Origin: a virus
Strand: one strand, 5' to 3'
Length of the DNA stretch: 62,544 nt
Virus record (IMG/VR): IMGVR_UViG_3300037502_000756
Location: 1 to 62,544 of that record
Under the pieces are notes generated by a model that did not search any database, was not told the DNA's origin, and was given only the letters and a program-made list of their open reading frames with translations. Below, piece after piece: positions 53,682-62,544 of the stretch. Within the stretch, counting starts at the first letter, position 1; each line of letters opens with the position of its first letter. Made by a program: the position numbers and the translations under genes.

Positions 53682-56600
53682 CGACCTATCGCATCTCGGC
53701 CCCCAACGGCAAGACCTATCAGATCGAGGGGCCACCGGGTGCGACACGAGAGCAGGTCATCCAAGCGGTGCTGGCGCAGGCACCGGAAGCGGGGCAAGCC
53801 CCCGAGACGACCTTTCTCGGCCAAGTAGGCGAAGCCTTCAAAGGTGTCATCCCCGGTGCGATTGGGCTCGTAGAGCAAGCCGCGATTGGGGCCTCAGCCC
53901 TCCTGCCGCAGGAGCAAGAACGCGCAGCGCGTGAAGCCATCGCTGGGGTAGCTGGCGCTGCCAAGGCACCCTTCGCCCCGGCTCCGGGGTACGAAGGCAC
54001 CGTCGGGCGTAAGTTCGGTGAGGCTGCGGGTTCGTTCATCCCCTTCTTGGGGTTAGGCCCGTTGGGTCTGGCGGGGCGTGCGGGTGCCGTGGGCCTTGGC
54101 GTTGGAGCCGGCGCAGGCGAGGCGCGGACGCGAGCCGAGACCGAGGGTGCCACTGAAGAGCAGCGTGCCGCAGCGACCGCGCTGGGCACCATCCCAGGGG
54201 CCTTGGAAGTCTTCGCCCCGTTCAGGATTCTCAAGCGCATCCCCGAGGGGGAAGTGCTGACGGCGGTGGACCGCGTCAAGCGTGTCGCGCTGGCGGGTGG
54301 TGAAGAAGCCGCTCAGGAAGCTGCGTCGGGCCTTGCCCAGAACATGATTGCCAGAGGGGTCTACAAGCCGGATCAAGCGCTCATCGAGGGTCTTGGCGAG
54401 CAAGCAGCCTACGGCGGTGCCGTGGGTGGTCTGGCGCAGGGTCTTCTTGACTTGGCTCTCGGGCGTCGAGCCCGGGGTGCGGGTGCTGGTGAGCCTGCCC
54501 CGCCCGAAGGCCAGACGGCGATTGACGTTGCCAAGGCACAGCGGGAGCAGGCCAAGGCCGAGCAGGAAGCCGCCCGTGCCGCACCGACCAACACCGCGCA
54601 GGCCACGATTGACGAGACGCTGACGCAGTCAATCTCTGAGGCTTACCCGAAGCTGACGCAGGCAATCGAGGCGCTGAAGCAGCAGCCTGCTACCAAGGAG
54701 CGCAACGAGGCGATCAAAGCTCTGGAGGCTGAGCGTGGGCGCAGGCAACGCGAGGATGCTGAGCAACGTATTGGTGGCAAGCGAGCCGCTGAAGGGTTCC
54801 TCAGCGCCGAGGAGGCAGCGGCAGCGGGTGTATCACCTCGGGAAGAGTTCGATCCCACTCAGGCACGTCGTGAAGAGATCGCTCGACTGCGCCAGCAGCG
54901 TGAAGACACGCTGGTCAACGGCAAGCCCCCGGCACTGAAGAGCCCTGCGCGTCGCAGATTCGATGAGCTTGATGCCCGTCTGCTTGAGATTGGTGGTGGG
55001 CGATGGACGCCGCCCACGGCACCGACGACGCCTACGGCGGAAGCCGAAGAGCCCAAGGTCCGTAAGGCGGGTGCCCCTGCAACCGGCCTGCAGCCCGCCG
55101 ACATTGACACGCTGGGCATCACCAAGAAGCAGCCGATCTACCGACGCATGCTTGGGAAGGACATGCACGACCCCGCGCAGCGGGACGTTGTCCTCGCGGA
55201 CATCGAAAGCTATCTGACCAAGGGTCTGGGTAGCGAGGAGTCGCGTGCCAAGCTGACGGAGTTCAAAGAGCGTTTCGCTGAGCCCACGGTGCCTACGGCA
55301 ACCGTCGCGCCGTCCGTGGTGGCTGCGCCCGAACCGGCACCTGAGGTGCCCACCGCTGCGCCGCCCGTGGCGGCTGCGCCCGAACCGGAGACCCCAAGTG
55401 CTGTCAGAACTGAGCCCGAAACAAGTGGAGCAGGCGCTCCAGTGGCTGGCGAGCCCAGTGCAGGAGCCGCCCCCGCAGGGGCTGGAGAAGCTGAACCAAG
55501 CAGAGTGGTTCCTCTTGAGCCGGATGCTGGACCATCTGCTGCTGGAGAAGGACAGCAACCCGCTGCAGTAACTCCTGCGCCAGAGGCGCAGGCCCCTGCC
55601 AAACTCACCGCCGCCGAACGCGCCGACCTCGTTGAGCAAATCGAGCGGGTATCGGGCAGGATCTCTCAAGACGAGTATGACGCGTTTTATGCACAGCATA
55701 CTGACGCAGAGGGTGAGCGGGTTAAGAACAAGCCTGAGAGTATCAAGGCTGCGCAGGATCTGATTGCTAGATACGCCCCTGCGGAGTTACCAGCGCGTCC
55801 AACTCCAGGCGTTGTGTCGCCCAAACTTACCGATGCAGTAGAAAACGGGGATGCTGAAGGTGCCCTTCGCGCAGTTCGTGAAACGCCTGAGGCTACGCCG
55901 TTAGACCAAGAGATTGCTGGCAGGTTTGCAGGGCTTGGTAGATACCTTGGCCTTCCAAAGATCGAGGTAGCCCCGCAAGAACGCGTCAAAGGCAGCGGAC
56001 AGTATGACCCAGCTACGGATACTATCACTATTGCGGATGGGCAGGTAGATACACATACGGTCTTGCATGAGACTACACACTCCTTTGTCCATAAACTAAT
56101 AGTTGCTAATGAGCAAGGTCTGCGTAATGATGCGGGATACCGTGATCTTAAGAAGCTCTTTGACTTTCTAAACAACAAATACCCTACTCTTTCGCAAGAG
56201 TACGGGATGTCTAGTGTGGCTGAATTCGCATCGGAAGCGATGTCGAATCCGCAGTTTCAGAAAAAGCTAGGCATGATTAGGTACCAGACTCGAAGCGCAT
56301 GGACTGCCTTTGTGCAATCCGTCCGCAAGCTACTCAAGCTCGGTGCCGGAGACAGTTCTGCATTGGTAGAAGCGGTTGCGTCGGTTGATAGCCTACTTCG
56401 CGTTGGACGCGAGTATCAAACTAAGGGTCCAGAAACCGGAGCACCTACGGCAGCGGTGCAGCGCGGTCTTGTCGGAGAAAAAGAAGAGTCCACTCTAAAG
56501 GACAAGCTCGACGCCAAGTTCGGCGGGAACAAAGCTATTGGCTTCCGTGCCAAGGCGATGGACAACCTCGCGGGCGTGGACTATATCTTCACCAAGGCTT

Positions 56601-59113
56601 ACGGCAACCGTATCCGCGACAACCGGGGGGACTACAACCCGGTGTTCCTCATGTCCCGGGCACTGGACGCGCCGCGTTTCGCCAAGGAGGTGCAAGAGTT
56701 CGGCACCATGCGCCGCGACCCCACCGGACTGCTCAGCGTTGACACGCTGAAGTACAAGGATGAGGACATCAGCTACAAGCAGGTGCTGGAGAGCATCGCT
56801 GCTGAGGCCAAGGCCCGGGGCGTCAACCCTGAGACCTTCCTCAAAGACATCGGTGAGTCGCTGGCTGCGCACCGCGAATACGAGCTGATGAACGACCCGC
56901 AGGTCGAGAAAGACATCGAGTTCTTCCTGACGCCCGAGGAAGCCAAGGCAGCGGAAGACGCCTTCCAGGCAGACGCGTTCATCAAGGGAGTGAGCGAGAA
57001 GCTCGACGCCATCCGTTTCGCTCTGATCGACACGATGGTGGACTCCGGGCGCATCACGGCTGAGAAGGCCAAAGAGTGGAAGGAAGCTACGGGCTACATC
57101 CCCTTCTCTCGTATTGATGAGTTCGACAACCTGATGCAGCGCCCCGACGCGCCGTCGAATGTCAAACTCGCAGCGTTCAAGCAGATCAAGGAATTTAAGG
57201 GCTCCAAGGAACGACAGACCGAAAACCCCGTCACGAGGTTCTCCAACCTCATGAATTGGATGGTCAATGAGTCCATGAAGGCAGATGCGGTTGGCACCGC
57301 GCTGTCTGAAATGGAGCTGCTAGGCTACGCTGAGTTCGTCGCTAAACCTGACGCCGTTGACAATAATAAGCGCGGTGCGCTCGTACCGACGTACATCAAG
57401 GGGCAGCGTAAGACCTTCTACGTCCCTGACCCTGCCAACCTCGCGGCGTTTGTGGGTGCACCGACGAACAACATCCCAGGCTTCATCAAGGCTGCTCAGA
57501 AGTTCTCACAGTTCCTGCGCGTCGGTGTGACTGCCACGCCGCCGTTCGCCATCAAGCAGGTGCTGGACGACATTACCCGGGCGTATGTGCACTCCGGGGT
57601 CAAGAACCCTGGGGCGATGCTGCCGCGCATCCTGCTTAACTTCCCTCGAAACTGGTGGAATGAGATCAAGGGTACTCAGTCCGCCGCTGTGAAGGAGCTT
57701 GCCAAGTCAGGCGTGGTGCCTGCCTACGACACCATCGTCGGTGACAACGTCCGAGACATCTTGCAAGAGACCGGGCTCGCACCCCGTTCGGTCGGCAAGG
57801 CGATCATGCGCATCATGGAGGCCGGTGCCAAGGCATCGGACGTGTCTGTGCGTGAGGCGATCTTCAACCAGACGATGAAGGAGACGGGCGACAAAGCGCT
57901 GGCTGAGCTACGCGCCCGGGAGATCATCAACTTCAGCCGCAGGGGCACAGCGCGAACTACCGACTATCTCATCCGCACCATCCCCTTCTTCAACGCCTAT
58001 GCCCGGTCGATGGACAAGCTCCTCCTGGCGGCGGCAGGCAGTCCGAGCGCACAGCGCACCATCGGCGCAACGACGGGCTACGCCCGGAACCTGTTCTACA
58101 AGCGCATGGGCGTGCTGACTGCGATGGGCTTCGCCTACGCACTGCTGATGTCCGACGACGAGGAGTACCAGAACCTGCCTGACCACGTTCGGGATCGCAA
58201 CTGGATTCTCCCGGGCGGCAAGGAACTCGGCTTCGTGCCGGCCATGCCAATACCCGCTGAACTGTCGTTCTTCTTCAAGGCTATTCCTGAACGTGTGGTG
58301 CAGTACTACAAGCTCCAGGGTACCCCCGAGGAGCGCGACGGCATGCGGGTGCTAAAGGAACTGATGCTTTCCGGCGTGGACATCTTCTCGTCCCCCAACA
58401 TCACACCGCAGGTTCTGAAGCCTATTCTTGAGAACCTCGTCAACTACTCGTTCTTCCTTGGTCGGCCACTGGAGTCTCAAGCACAGTTGGCGCTTGATCC
58501 GTCTGAGCGGTACGGCACCGGCACATCGGAGGCGCTGAGAGAGGTCTCGAAGACCATGACGGATATCGCAACGTCAACGGGGATTGAAGCTCTCAAGGTC
58601 TCCCCGATCATGCTGGAGAATTTGGTGCGCGGCATGTTCGGCATGTCTGCTGGCATCGCTCTCAGCGTCGCTGATGTCATGGTCAACCCCACGCGGACTG
58701 ACCGCCCGCTGCATCAAACGCTGACCGCTCAACTCACGGGTGCATCCGCTGTGATGAAAGACCCTGTGGGGATGCGCTTCCTTGACGAGATCTACAACCT
58801 CGACAGGTCTACGGAGCAGGTCTATAACACCTACAACCGCAAGCTCAAGAGCGACCCCGACGACGCGGAGAAGTACCTGAAGTCCAACTTTGGTCTCTAC
58901 GTCGCACGCAGTGAGGTGCGTAGCACGATGGAAGCCATCCGCGAGCTGAACGCCCAGGCACGGGCCATTGACAAGATGACCGACCTGACCCCTGAAGAGC
59001 GCCGCCTGCTCATCAACGATCTGCGCACTCAGCAGAATGACCTCGCCCGGGCTGTGTATCGACTGCGCCGTCAGGTTGCTGAGGAACAGCGCATCATGGA
59101 CGCGAGCCAATAA
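53678..59113 (+). CDS. Giant injected virion protein (1811 residues) with HExxH domain
   Basis: A huge last structural gene. The N-terminus MTTYRISAPNGKTYQIEGPPGATREQVIQAVLAQ is the standard phage opening. Two hydrophobic Gly/Ala stretches follow (about 60-180). A middle Pro/Ala linker contains many EAP/PEV repeats (about 440-665). A zincin-like domain has HETTH at 797-801 and EFASEA about 50 residues later, as in the gluzincin-like domains of large polyvalent proteins. The C-terminal 600 residues match the LPD38-like end (RRGTARTTDYLIRTIPFFNAYARSMD...). It is probably ejected into the host with the DNA, carrying a peptidase activity. Its start overlaps the previous gene by 4 bases. Confidence 0.85.
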   Translation: MTTYRISAPNGKTYQIEGPPGATREQVIQAVLAQAPEAGQAPETTFLGQVGEAFKGVIPGAIGLVEQAAIGASALLPQEQERAAREAIAGVAGAAKAPFAPAPGYEGTVGRKFGEAAGSFIPFLGLGPLGLAGRAGAVGLGVGAGAGEARTRAETEGATEEQRAAATALGTIPGALEVFAPFRILKRIPEGEVLTAVDRVKRVALAGGEEAAQEAASGLAQNMIARGVYKPDQALIEGLGEQAAYGGAVGGLAQGLLDLALGRRARGAGAGEPAPPEGQTAIDVAKAQREQAKAEQEAARAAPTNTAQATIDETLTQSISEAYPKLTQAIEALKQQPATKERNEAIKALEAERGRRQREDAEQRIGGKRAAEGFLSAEEAAAAGVSPREEFDPTQARREEIARLRQQREDTLVNGKPPALKSPARRRFDELDARLLEIGGGRWTPPTAPTTPTAEAEEPKVRKAGAPATGLQPADIDTLGITKKQPIYRRMLGKDMHDPAQRDVVLADIESYLTKGLGSEESRAKLTEFKERFAEPTVPTATVAPSVVAAPEPAPEVPTAAPPVAAAPEPETPSAVRTEPETSGAGAPVAGEPSAGAAPAGAGEAEPSRVVPLEPDAGPSAAGEGQQPAAVTPAPEAQAPAKLTAAERADLVEQIERVSGRISQDEYDAFYAQHTDAEGERVKNKPESIKAAQDLIARYAPAELPARPTPGVVSPKLTDAVENGDAEGALRAVRETPEATPLDQEIAGRFAGLGRYLGLPKIEVAPQERVKGSGQYDPATDTITIADGQVDTHTVLHETTHSFVHKLIVANEQGLRNDAGYRDLKKLFDFLNNKYPTLSQEYGMSSVAEFASEAMSNPQFQKKLGMIRYQTRSAWTAFVQSVRKLLKLGAGDSSALVEAVASVDSLLRVGREYQTKGPETGAPTAAVQRGLVGEKEESTLKDKLDAKFGGNKAIGFRAKAMDNLAGVDYIFTKAYGNRIRDNRGDYNPVFLMSRALDAPRFAKEVQEFGTMRRDPTGLLSVDTLKYKDEDISYKQVLESIAAEAKARGVNPETFLKDIGESLAAHREYELMNDPQVEKDIEFFLTPEEAKAAEDAFQADAFIKGVSEKLDAIRFALIDTMVDSGRITAEKAKEWKEATGYIPFSRIDEFDNLMQRPDAPSNVKLAAFKQIKEFKGSKERQTENPVTRFSNLMNWMVNESMKADAVGTALSEMELLGYAEFVAKPDAVDNNKRGALVPTYIKGQRKTFYVPDPANLAAFVGAPTNNIPGFIKAAQKFSQFLRVGVTATPPFAIKQVLDDITRAYVHSGVKNPGAMLPRILLNFPRNWWNEIKGTQSAAVKELAKSGVVPAYDTIVGDNVRDILQETGLAPRSVGKAIMRIMEAGAKASDVSVREAIFNQTMKETGDKALAELRAREIINFSRRGTARTTDYLIRTIPFFNAYARSMDKLLLAAAGSPSAQRTIGATTGYARNLFYKRMGVLTAMGFAYALLMSDDEEYQNLPDHVRDRNWILPGGKELGFVPAMPIPAELSFFFKAIPERVVQYYKLQGTPEERDGMRVLKELMLSGVDIFSSPNITPQVLKPILENLVNYSFFLGRPLESQAQLALDPSERYGTGTSEALREVSKTMTDIATSTGIEALKVSPIMLENLVRGMFGMSAGIALSVADVMVNPTRTDRPLHQTLTAQLTGASAVMKDPVGMRFLDEIYNLDRSTEQVYNTYNRKLKSDPDDAEKYLKSNFGLYVARSEVRSTMEAIRELNAQARAIDKMTDLTPEERRLLINDLRTQQNDLARAVYRLRRQVAEEQRIMDASQ

Positions 59114-59118
59114 AAAGA

Positions 59119-59148
59119 GCCCCCGGGGAGCAAGCTCAACCCGGGGGC
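59119..59148 (-). terminator. Convergent terminator between the two blocks
   Basis: GCCCCCGGG / CCCGGGGGC stem, and on the minus strand a TCTTTTTATT tract. It ends the leftward primase transcript and likely also rightward transcription. It lies 6 bases beyond the last structural stop. Confidence 0.86.
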
Positions 59149-59192
59149 CAACACAGGAGGGAGATGCTGGCCGTCATGCACCAGCGGCGCGA

Positions 59193-59435
59193 CTATAGCA
59201 CCCTCCAGACCCTGATGCCAAGCAGGTCAGCCTCGATCCGCTCTTGGTACACCATCTGCATGCCGCGCTGCGCATAGTGGGCCTTGACCTCCTCGGCAAG
59301 GTACTTGGGCTTCAGCGTCGGCAAGAAGAAACTCTGGCCCGGTGCCAACCACTCCGGGAGTCGGTACTCAGCCCCGTTGTGCACCAGTCGGCTGTCAACC
59401 AGCCGAGGTGGCTTCGAGGGGGAAGTCTTGGGCAT
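59193..59435 (-). CDS. Hypothetical small protein after primase
   Basis: 80 residues: MPKTSPSKPPRLVDSRLVHNGAEYRLPEWLAPGQSFFLPT, then EVKAHYAQRGMQMVYQERIEADLLGIRVWRVL. It overlaps the end of the primase-helicase by 41 bases, and its C-terminal V-x-x-E...GxRVWR pattern recurs in small phage replication-region proteins. A partner of the primase is possible. No catalytic motif. Confidence 0.7.
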   Translation of the reverse strand: MPKTSPSKPPRLVDSRLVHNGAEYRLPEWLAPGQSFFLPTLKPKYLAEEVKAHYAQRGMQMVYQERIEADLLGIRVWRVL

Positions 59436-62208
59436 CGAGGTTCAGGTGCTTCTTGGCCTCGGTGAATTGGATGACATCGACAACGCCGAAGTCCGCACGC
59501 CAGCCAGCACCCATCCGCTTCTTGGTGATTGTCATCTCACCACCAGTCTCCTGCTTGTACGAGCCGTACAACTCCTTTACGTTGATGAAACTCTGAGCGC
59601 ACCACTTGGTGAACTCTTTCTTGGAGATAAACAGTGCATCGCTGTCAGGCTCGTAGCGGATCAGCAACTCACCCAGCGGCTCAAGGATCGGCCTGTCGTT
59701 GATACCCACAGCAGTGGGCTTCTTGTTGATAATTAGCACGTTGCGGATGTTCTTGTTGATGTAGGTCGCCACGGTGCCAACTGTCGAGGTCGCGGACATC
59801 TCTTGTTCAAACGTCGCCTGCTTTACGCACTTCAGGAGTTTCTCCATAATGCGACTGACGTTGAACTTGACAAGCCCAAGGCTATTGACTATCAACCCAG
59901 CGGTAACGATACACACCACGTTGTTCAGCTTGAAACGCTCAGTCTGAGTCCATTGGCCCTTAGAGTAAATTGCGTCCCGTGTGTTTTCCCAAACGGTCCT
60001 AACTTGATCTAAGTTCGGGATGATATAGCGGAGGAAGACGTCAGCGGCATGACCGTAGTTATCGAGCAGTGCATTGAAGAGCTTCTGCTTCTCTAGCACG
60101 TCAGAGGGAACGGGTGTACGGAGGTGGATTTCGAGGATACGCGCCAGTTCTCCCGCTGGGTCGCTCTTGATCATCAACAGTCGGTCCTCAACGGAGGAGT
60201 TGCTAGACCAGATAGACATCTGCTTCCAGCGTATATTGTTGACACGCTCTGCGTTGCGTCCCGCCTCCATGCGATCACGACCACGCCCCTGCGTGTTGTT
60301 GTAGACCAGATCCGACAGTTCATGCGGGTCGGCGTTGGTCATCTCATCCAGGGTGCCGACAATGCCGTTCATCAGCCCGAGCCGGTGCACCTTGGTCAGG
60401 GTCTTGTCTTGTGCATCCTTCATCAGAGACATGGGGTCTCCGAAGATCGAAAGCGCCATCCGCAGGATGGTCGTCTTGCCGGTGCCCGAGCGCTTGGAAT
60501 AGAAGTTGATGATGCCGCCGTTTTCAGGCGACAAGTTCATCAGCACACTGCCGAACCCTGCGAGCAAACCCGCCGCATGGTAGTCCATGTCAGGGTGGTC
60601 GTATTGCTGCGCAATCTCAGTCCACTTCTCCAGGGTGCCCTTGGGGGTGAACCACGGCACGTAGTGCTCGACAGGCTTGGCTACGGGGGTGTAGACCACA
60701 CCCCGCTTGGTGTACTCACGGTTGCCGACGACGAAAGTGTTGTCCTGTGTCCAGCCGAATCTTGTACGCATATTGTCAGCTTTCTCTTTGAACTGAAGGT
60801 CTCGGATCATCAGCCCGAACATCTGCTGCAGCGCTATGAGTTGCTTAGGCTCAAACGCGATGACTCCCTCCCGGTTCACTGCCTCCCTGAATTTGTCTGA
60901 CGCTGCGATCTCGCTTTGGAGGAGACTGAACTCACGAATGTCGCCGTGGGGAAGATGGTGCCTAACCCACAGCGTATCTCCCCCGCCCGTTGTGTCACGC
61001 ATGCGTTTGTAGATATAGACATCGTGGTCGTAGATCTTGACGCGCCTAGCGTCGTTTTCAAACTTGACCTCTTGATACACACCGCCGTGGGTACCACGGA
61101 AGAAGGGCCAAGGGTAAGCAGGGATCTCGATGGTGCCGTCAGCACTCTCCACTTGCACGGGCTCAGGCGGTGCTACTTTGATCTCAGAGCCCAGTTGGAT
61201 CGGGGACTTGATCTTGCCGAGGTGCGGGCACCCGGCGCAGAGCTTTGCGTTGTCGAGTCCTTGAAAGGTCTCACAGGTATAGGGGCCCTTGGTCAGTGCA
61301 GCTTTGCGCTCAGTCTCCTCAGGGCTGTAGTTGGGGTGGTTCTTCGATATGTCATGTATGGCCCAGTCCCGGTCTTCACAGTGCTGAGCAATCGACAGCA
61401 CAGCACGCCACACGGGCTCAGGGGTGGACTCTTGGTTCTTCGCCGCCTCAGCAATCTGCGCACAGCCTTCACCGTTGTTGGACTTGATCCAGATAGTCTC
61501 GAACTTGCTGACCCGGTTGGGGTCGATGTAGAGCTTCTTGGTCTCGTCGGACACGCCACCCGACAGCGCACGGGCTTGAGCAAACATGTCCACCTCGGGG
61601 GCACCGAGGGCATCACGGATGGACTCGAAGGCGTGGTACTTGACCGGCGTGAGCAGGGCGACAGGGCTGTCATTCTTCCGGTTTAGGGTACCGGGGATGC
61701 GCAGTACCCGAACGATGTCGGCGGTGCACGCGCCGTCAACTTCAAAACCTTCTTTGACACAACGGGCCTTCAGGGCTTCGGCTGTCGCCTTCCACTCATG
61801 GATCGGTGCCGGGTCTTGGAGATACCAGTGTGCGTGAATGCCATTACCTGAGTCGATCAGCGTGGGCTTCGGTAGACCTACTGTCTTACAAAACTCACGT
61901 AGAGCTGTAAGGCCAGCGGCCTTATTAGCATGGGGCTTCTTAGGCCCGCAATCTACATCGACATAGAACTCCCTCTTGGCGACTGCGTTGTCAGCGTCGG
62001 CTTCCTTGGCTGCACCGAAGCCTGCAGTAGCGTAATAGACATCCCACCCGTTATTGTTAAATTCTTCTACCGCATCCGCCATATCAGCAGCGGACGTGTA
62101 CATGCGGTTGTATACCAGAGCTTCTTTAAGCGGGATCTTCTTGACTAGCCTGAGGGAGTATCGCGTGCCATGTGGTAGTACGTTCTCAAGGAACTCTTGT
62201 GGAGACAT
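59395..62208 (-). CDS. AEP-type primase / DUF927-like helicase
   Basis: 937 residues. The N-terminal archaeo-eukaryotic-type primase domain has FYVDVDCG (D84, D86) and IDSGNGIHAHW (His at 125 or 127). A small cysteine cluster, CETFQGLDNAKLCAGCPHLGK (about 311-331), follows. The helicase half carries Walker A GTGKTT at 575-580 and VGTLDEMTN as Walker B, resembling DUF927 replicative helicases. It makes primers and unwinds DNA for the family A polymerase. It lies across the circle join from the replication cluster, consistent with one leftward operon. The acidic N-terminus and the C-terminus show no extra domain. Confidence 0.9.
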   Translation of the reverse strand: MSPQEFLENVLPHGTRYSLRLVKKIPLKEALVYNRMYTSAADMADAVEEFNNNGWDVYYATAGFGAAKEADADNAVAKREFYVDVDCGPKKPHANKAAGLTALREFCKTVGLPKPTLIDSGNGIHAHWYLQDPAPIHEWKATAEALKARCVKEGFEVDGACTADIVRVLRIPGTLNRKNDSPVALLTPVKYHAFESIRDALGAPEVDMFAQARALSGGVSDETKKLYIDPNRVSKFETIWIKSNNGEGCAQIAEAAKNQESTPEPVWRAVLSIAQHCEDRDWAIHDISKNHPNYSPEETERKAALTKGPYTCETFQGLDNAKLCAGCPHLGKIKSPIQLGSEIKVAPPEPVQVESADGTIEIPAYPWPFFRGTHGGVYQEVKFENDARRVKIYDHDVYIYKRMRDTTGGGDTLWVRHHLPHGDIREFSLLQSEIAASDKFREAVNREGVIAFEPKQLIALQQMFGLMIRDLQFKEKADNMRTRFGWTQDNTFVVGNREYTKRGVVYTPVAKPVEHYVPWFTPKGTLEKWTEIAQQYDHPDMDYHAAGLLAGFGSVLMNLSPENGGIINFYSKRSGTGKTTILRMALSIFGDPMSLMKDAQDKTLTKVHRLGLMNGIVGTLDEMTNADPHELSDLVYNNTQGRGRDRMEAGRNAERVNNIRWKQMSIWSSNSSVEDRLLMIKSDPAGELARILEIHLRTPVPSDVLEKQKLFNALLDNYGHAADVFLRYIIPNLDQVRTVWENTRDAIYSKGQWTQTERFKLNNVVCIVTAGLIVNSLGLVKFNVSRIMEKLLKCVKQATFEQEMSATSTVGTVATYINKNIRNVLIINKKPTAVGINDRPILEPLGELLIRYEPDSDALFISKKEFTKWCAQSFINVKELYGSYKQETGGEMTITKKRMGAGWRADFGVVDVIQFTEAKKHLNLDAQDFPLEATSAG

Positions 62209-62267
62209 GGGGACACGGGGTTAGCCACGGACGCGGCGAGCGTCATGGACGGTGCATAGATGCCCGG

Positions 62268-62498
62268 TCAGGGCAAGGCGAGGGTCGAACGGTAATACGC
62301 TTCGACCTTGGGGCGCAAGTGCTTCGAGACATCGCGCCGGCCTGAGAACCACGAGTAGACCGCTGCCTTGGTCACGCCCAAATCTGCAGCTATCCGGTTG
62401 ACAGGGACGAGCTTGTAAATGCACAGGCGACCAAGCTGCACACCGAGCAGGCTCGGGTCAGCGTCGGCGTTGCGCCGGATGATCTTTGTGGTGTACAT
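62268..62498 (-). CDS. Cro-like helix-turn-helix protein
   Basis: 76 residues: MYTTKIIRRNADADPSLLGVQLGRLCIY, then VNRIAADLGVTKAAVYSWFSGRRDVSKHLRPKVEAYY, a XRE/Cro-type HTH (about 34-60) with a basic start. It is the gene cut by the terminal repeat; the complete reading continues across the join. Possible regulator of the leftward block or of the operator palindromes. It precedes the primase by 60 bases. Confidence 0.8.
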   Translation of the reverse strand: MYTTKIIRRNADADPSLLGVQLGRLCIYKLVPVNRIAADLGVTKAAVYSWFSGRRDVSKHLRPKVEAYYRSTLALP

Positions 62499-62544
62499 GG
62501 TGTTGGGTGGGGGCGGCCCCGGCGCAACCCGGGGCTATTGCAGG
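62421..62544. repeat. Terminal direct repeat, right copy
   Basis: Identical to 1-124 over all 124 bases. Contains the start and first 26 codons of the HTH gene (from 62498) and the GC hairpin upstream of it (62511-62532). See the left copy. Confidence 0.97.

Noticed and set aside
60916-61686. Long plus-strand frame (256 codons) inside the primase-helicase
   Set aside because: Antisense shadow of a domain-confirmed gene; its translation shows no domain.
1-62544. Integrase, excisionase or partition genes indicating lysogeny
   Set aside because: None were found; the small HTH proteins alone do not show a temperate lifestyle.

Overview
The window is an essentially complete double-stranded DNA tailed-phage genome that closes on itself: bases 1-124 are repeated exactly as 62421-62544, so the linear ends are an arbitrary cut through a circular (or circularly permuted) molecule of about 62.4 kb. 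There is a full podovirus-like virion set (terminase, portal, scaffold, capsid, head-tail adaptors, pectate-lyase-type tailspike, a huge injected virion protein), no long tape-measure or sheath gene, no integrase and no phage RNA polymerase. High GC, AGGAG-type ribosome binding sites and sigma70-like promoters point to a proteobacterial host. A freshwater betaproteobacterium is my guess from the look of the small accessory proteins, not something the sequence proves.

Layout. Two opposed transcription blocks start at a repeat-rich control region (about 23.07-23.56 kb). Leftward (minus strand) from 23.07 kb to 0 kb, and across the joined ends to 59.19 kb, run the early, host-takeover and replication genes. 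Rightward from 23.56 to 59.11 kb run packaging, morphogenesis and lysis genes. The blocks meet at a hairpin terminator at 59119-59148.

Leftward block, read in transcription order. Two small genes ending in twin terminators (22.19-22.25 kb). A gene-free AT-rich and tandem-repeat area (21.5-22.2 kb). A 325-residue HTH-containing protein. A strong promoter (20380-20408) with a roughly 600-base structured leader in front of a DUF1874/AcrIII-1-like ring-nuclease candidate. A run of small accessory genes (DUF2591/NinX and others). A DUF3150-like / MoxR ATPase / VWA-metallopeptidase-like trio (12.8-16.1 kb). About 16 tightly overlapping small genes. Then replication and recombination: NrdR-like zinc ribbon, VRR-NUC nuclease, family A DNA polymerase, Cas4/RecB-like nuclease, HNH protein, DEDDh exonuclease, SNF2-type helicase, a ssDNA-binding candidate, a Cro-like HTH protein and an AEP primase-helicase. 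A 14-bp palindrome, GTTTAC-NN-GTAAAC, recurs at intergenic sites only in the 15-23 kb part of this block and looks like the operator of a phage regulon.

Rightward block. Small and large terminase, portal, GroES-like co-chaperonin, scaffold, decoration-like protein, major capsid protein, an inserted GIY-YIG endonuclease with its own promoter, fibre/spike genes, an inserted HNH endonuclease, a cluster of very basic small proteins with recurring KGG motifs, head-tail adaptors, a tailspike, a lysis cassette (HExxH protein, GH108 muramidase, secreted protein, holin), tail proteins, and finally Gln/Ala-rich internal proteins and an 1811-residue injected protein with an embedded HExxH site.
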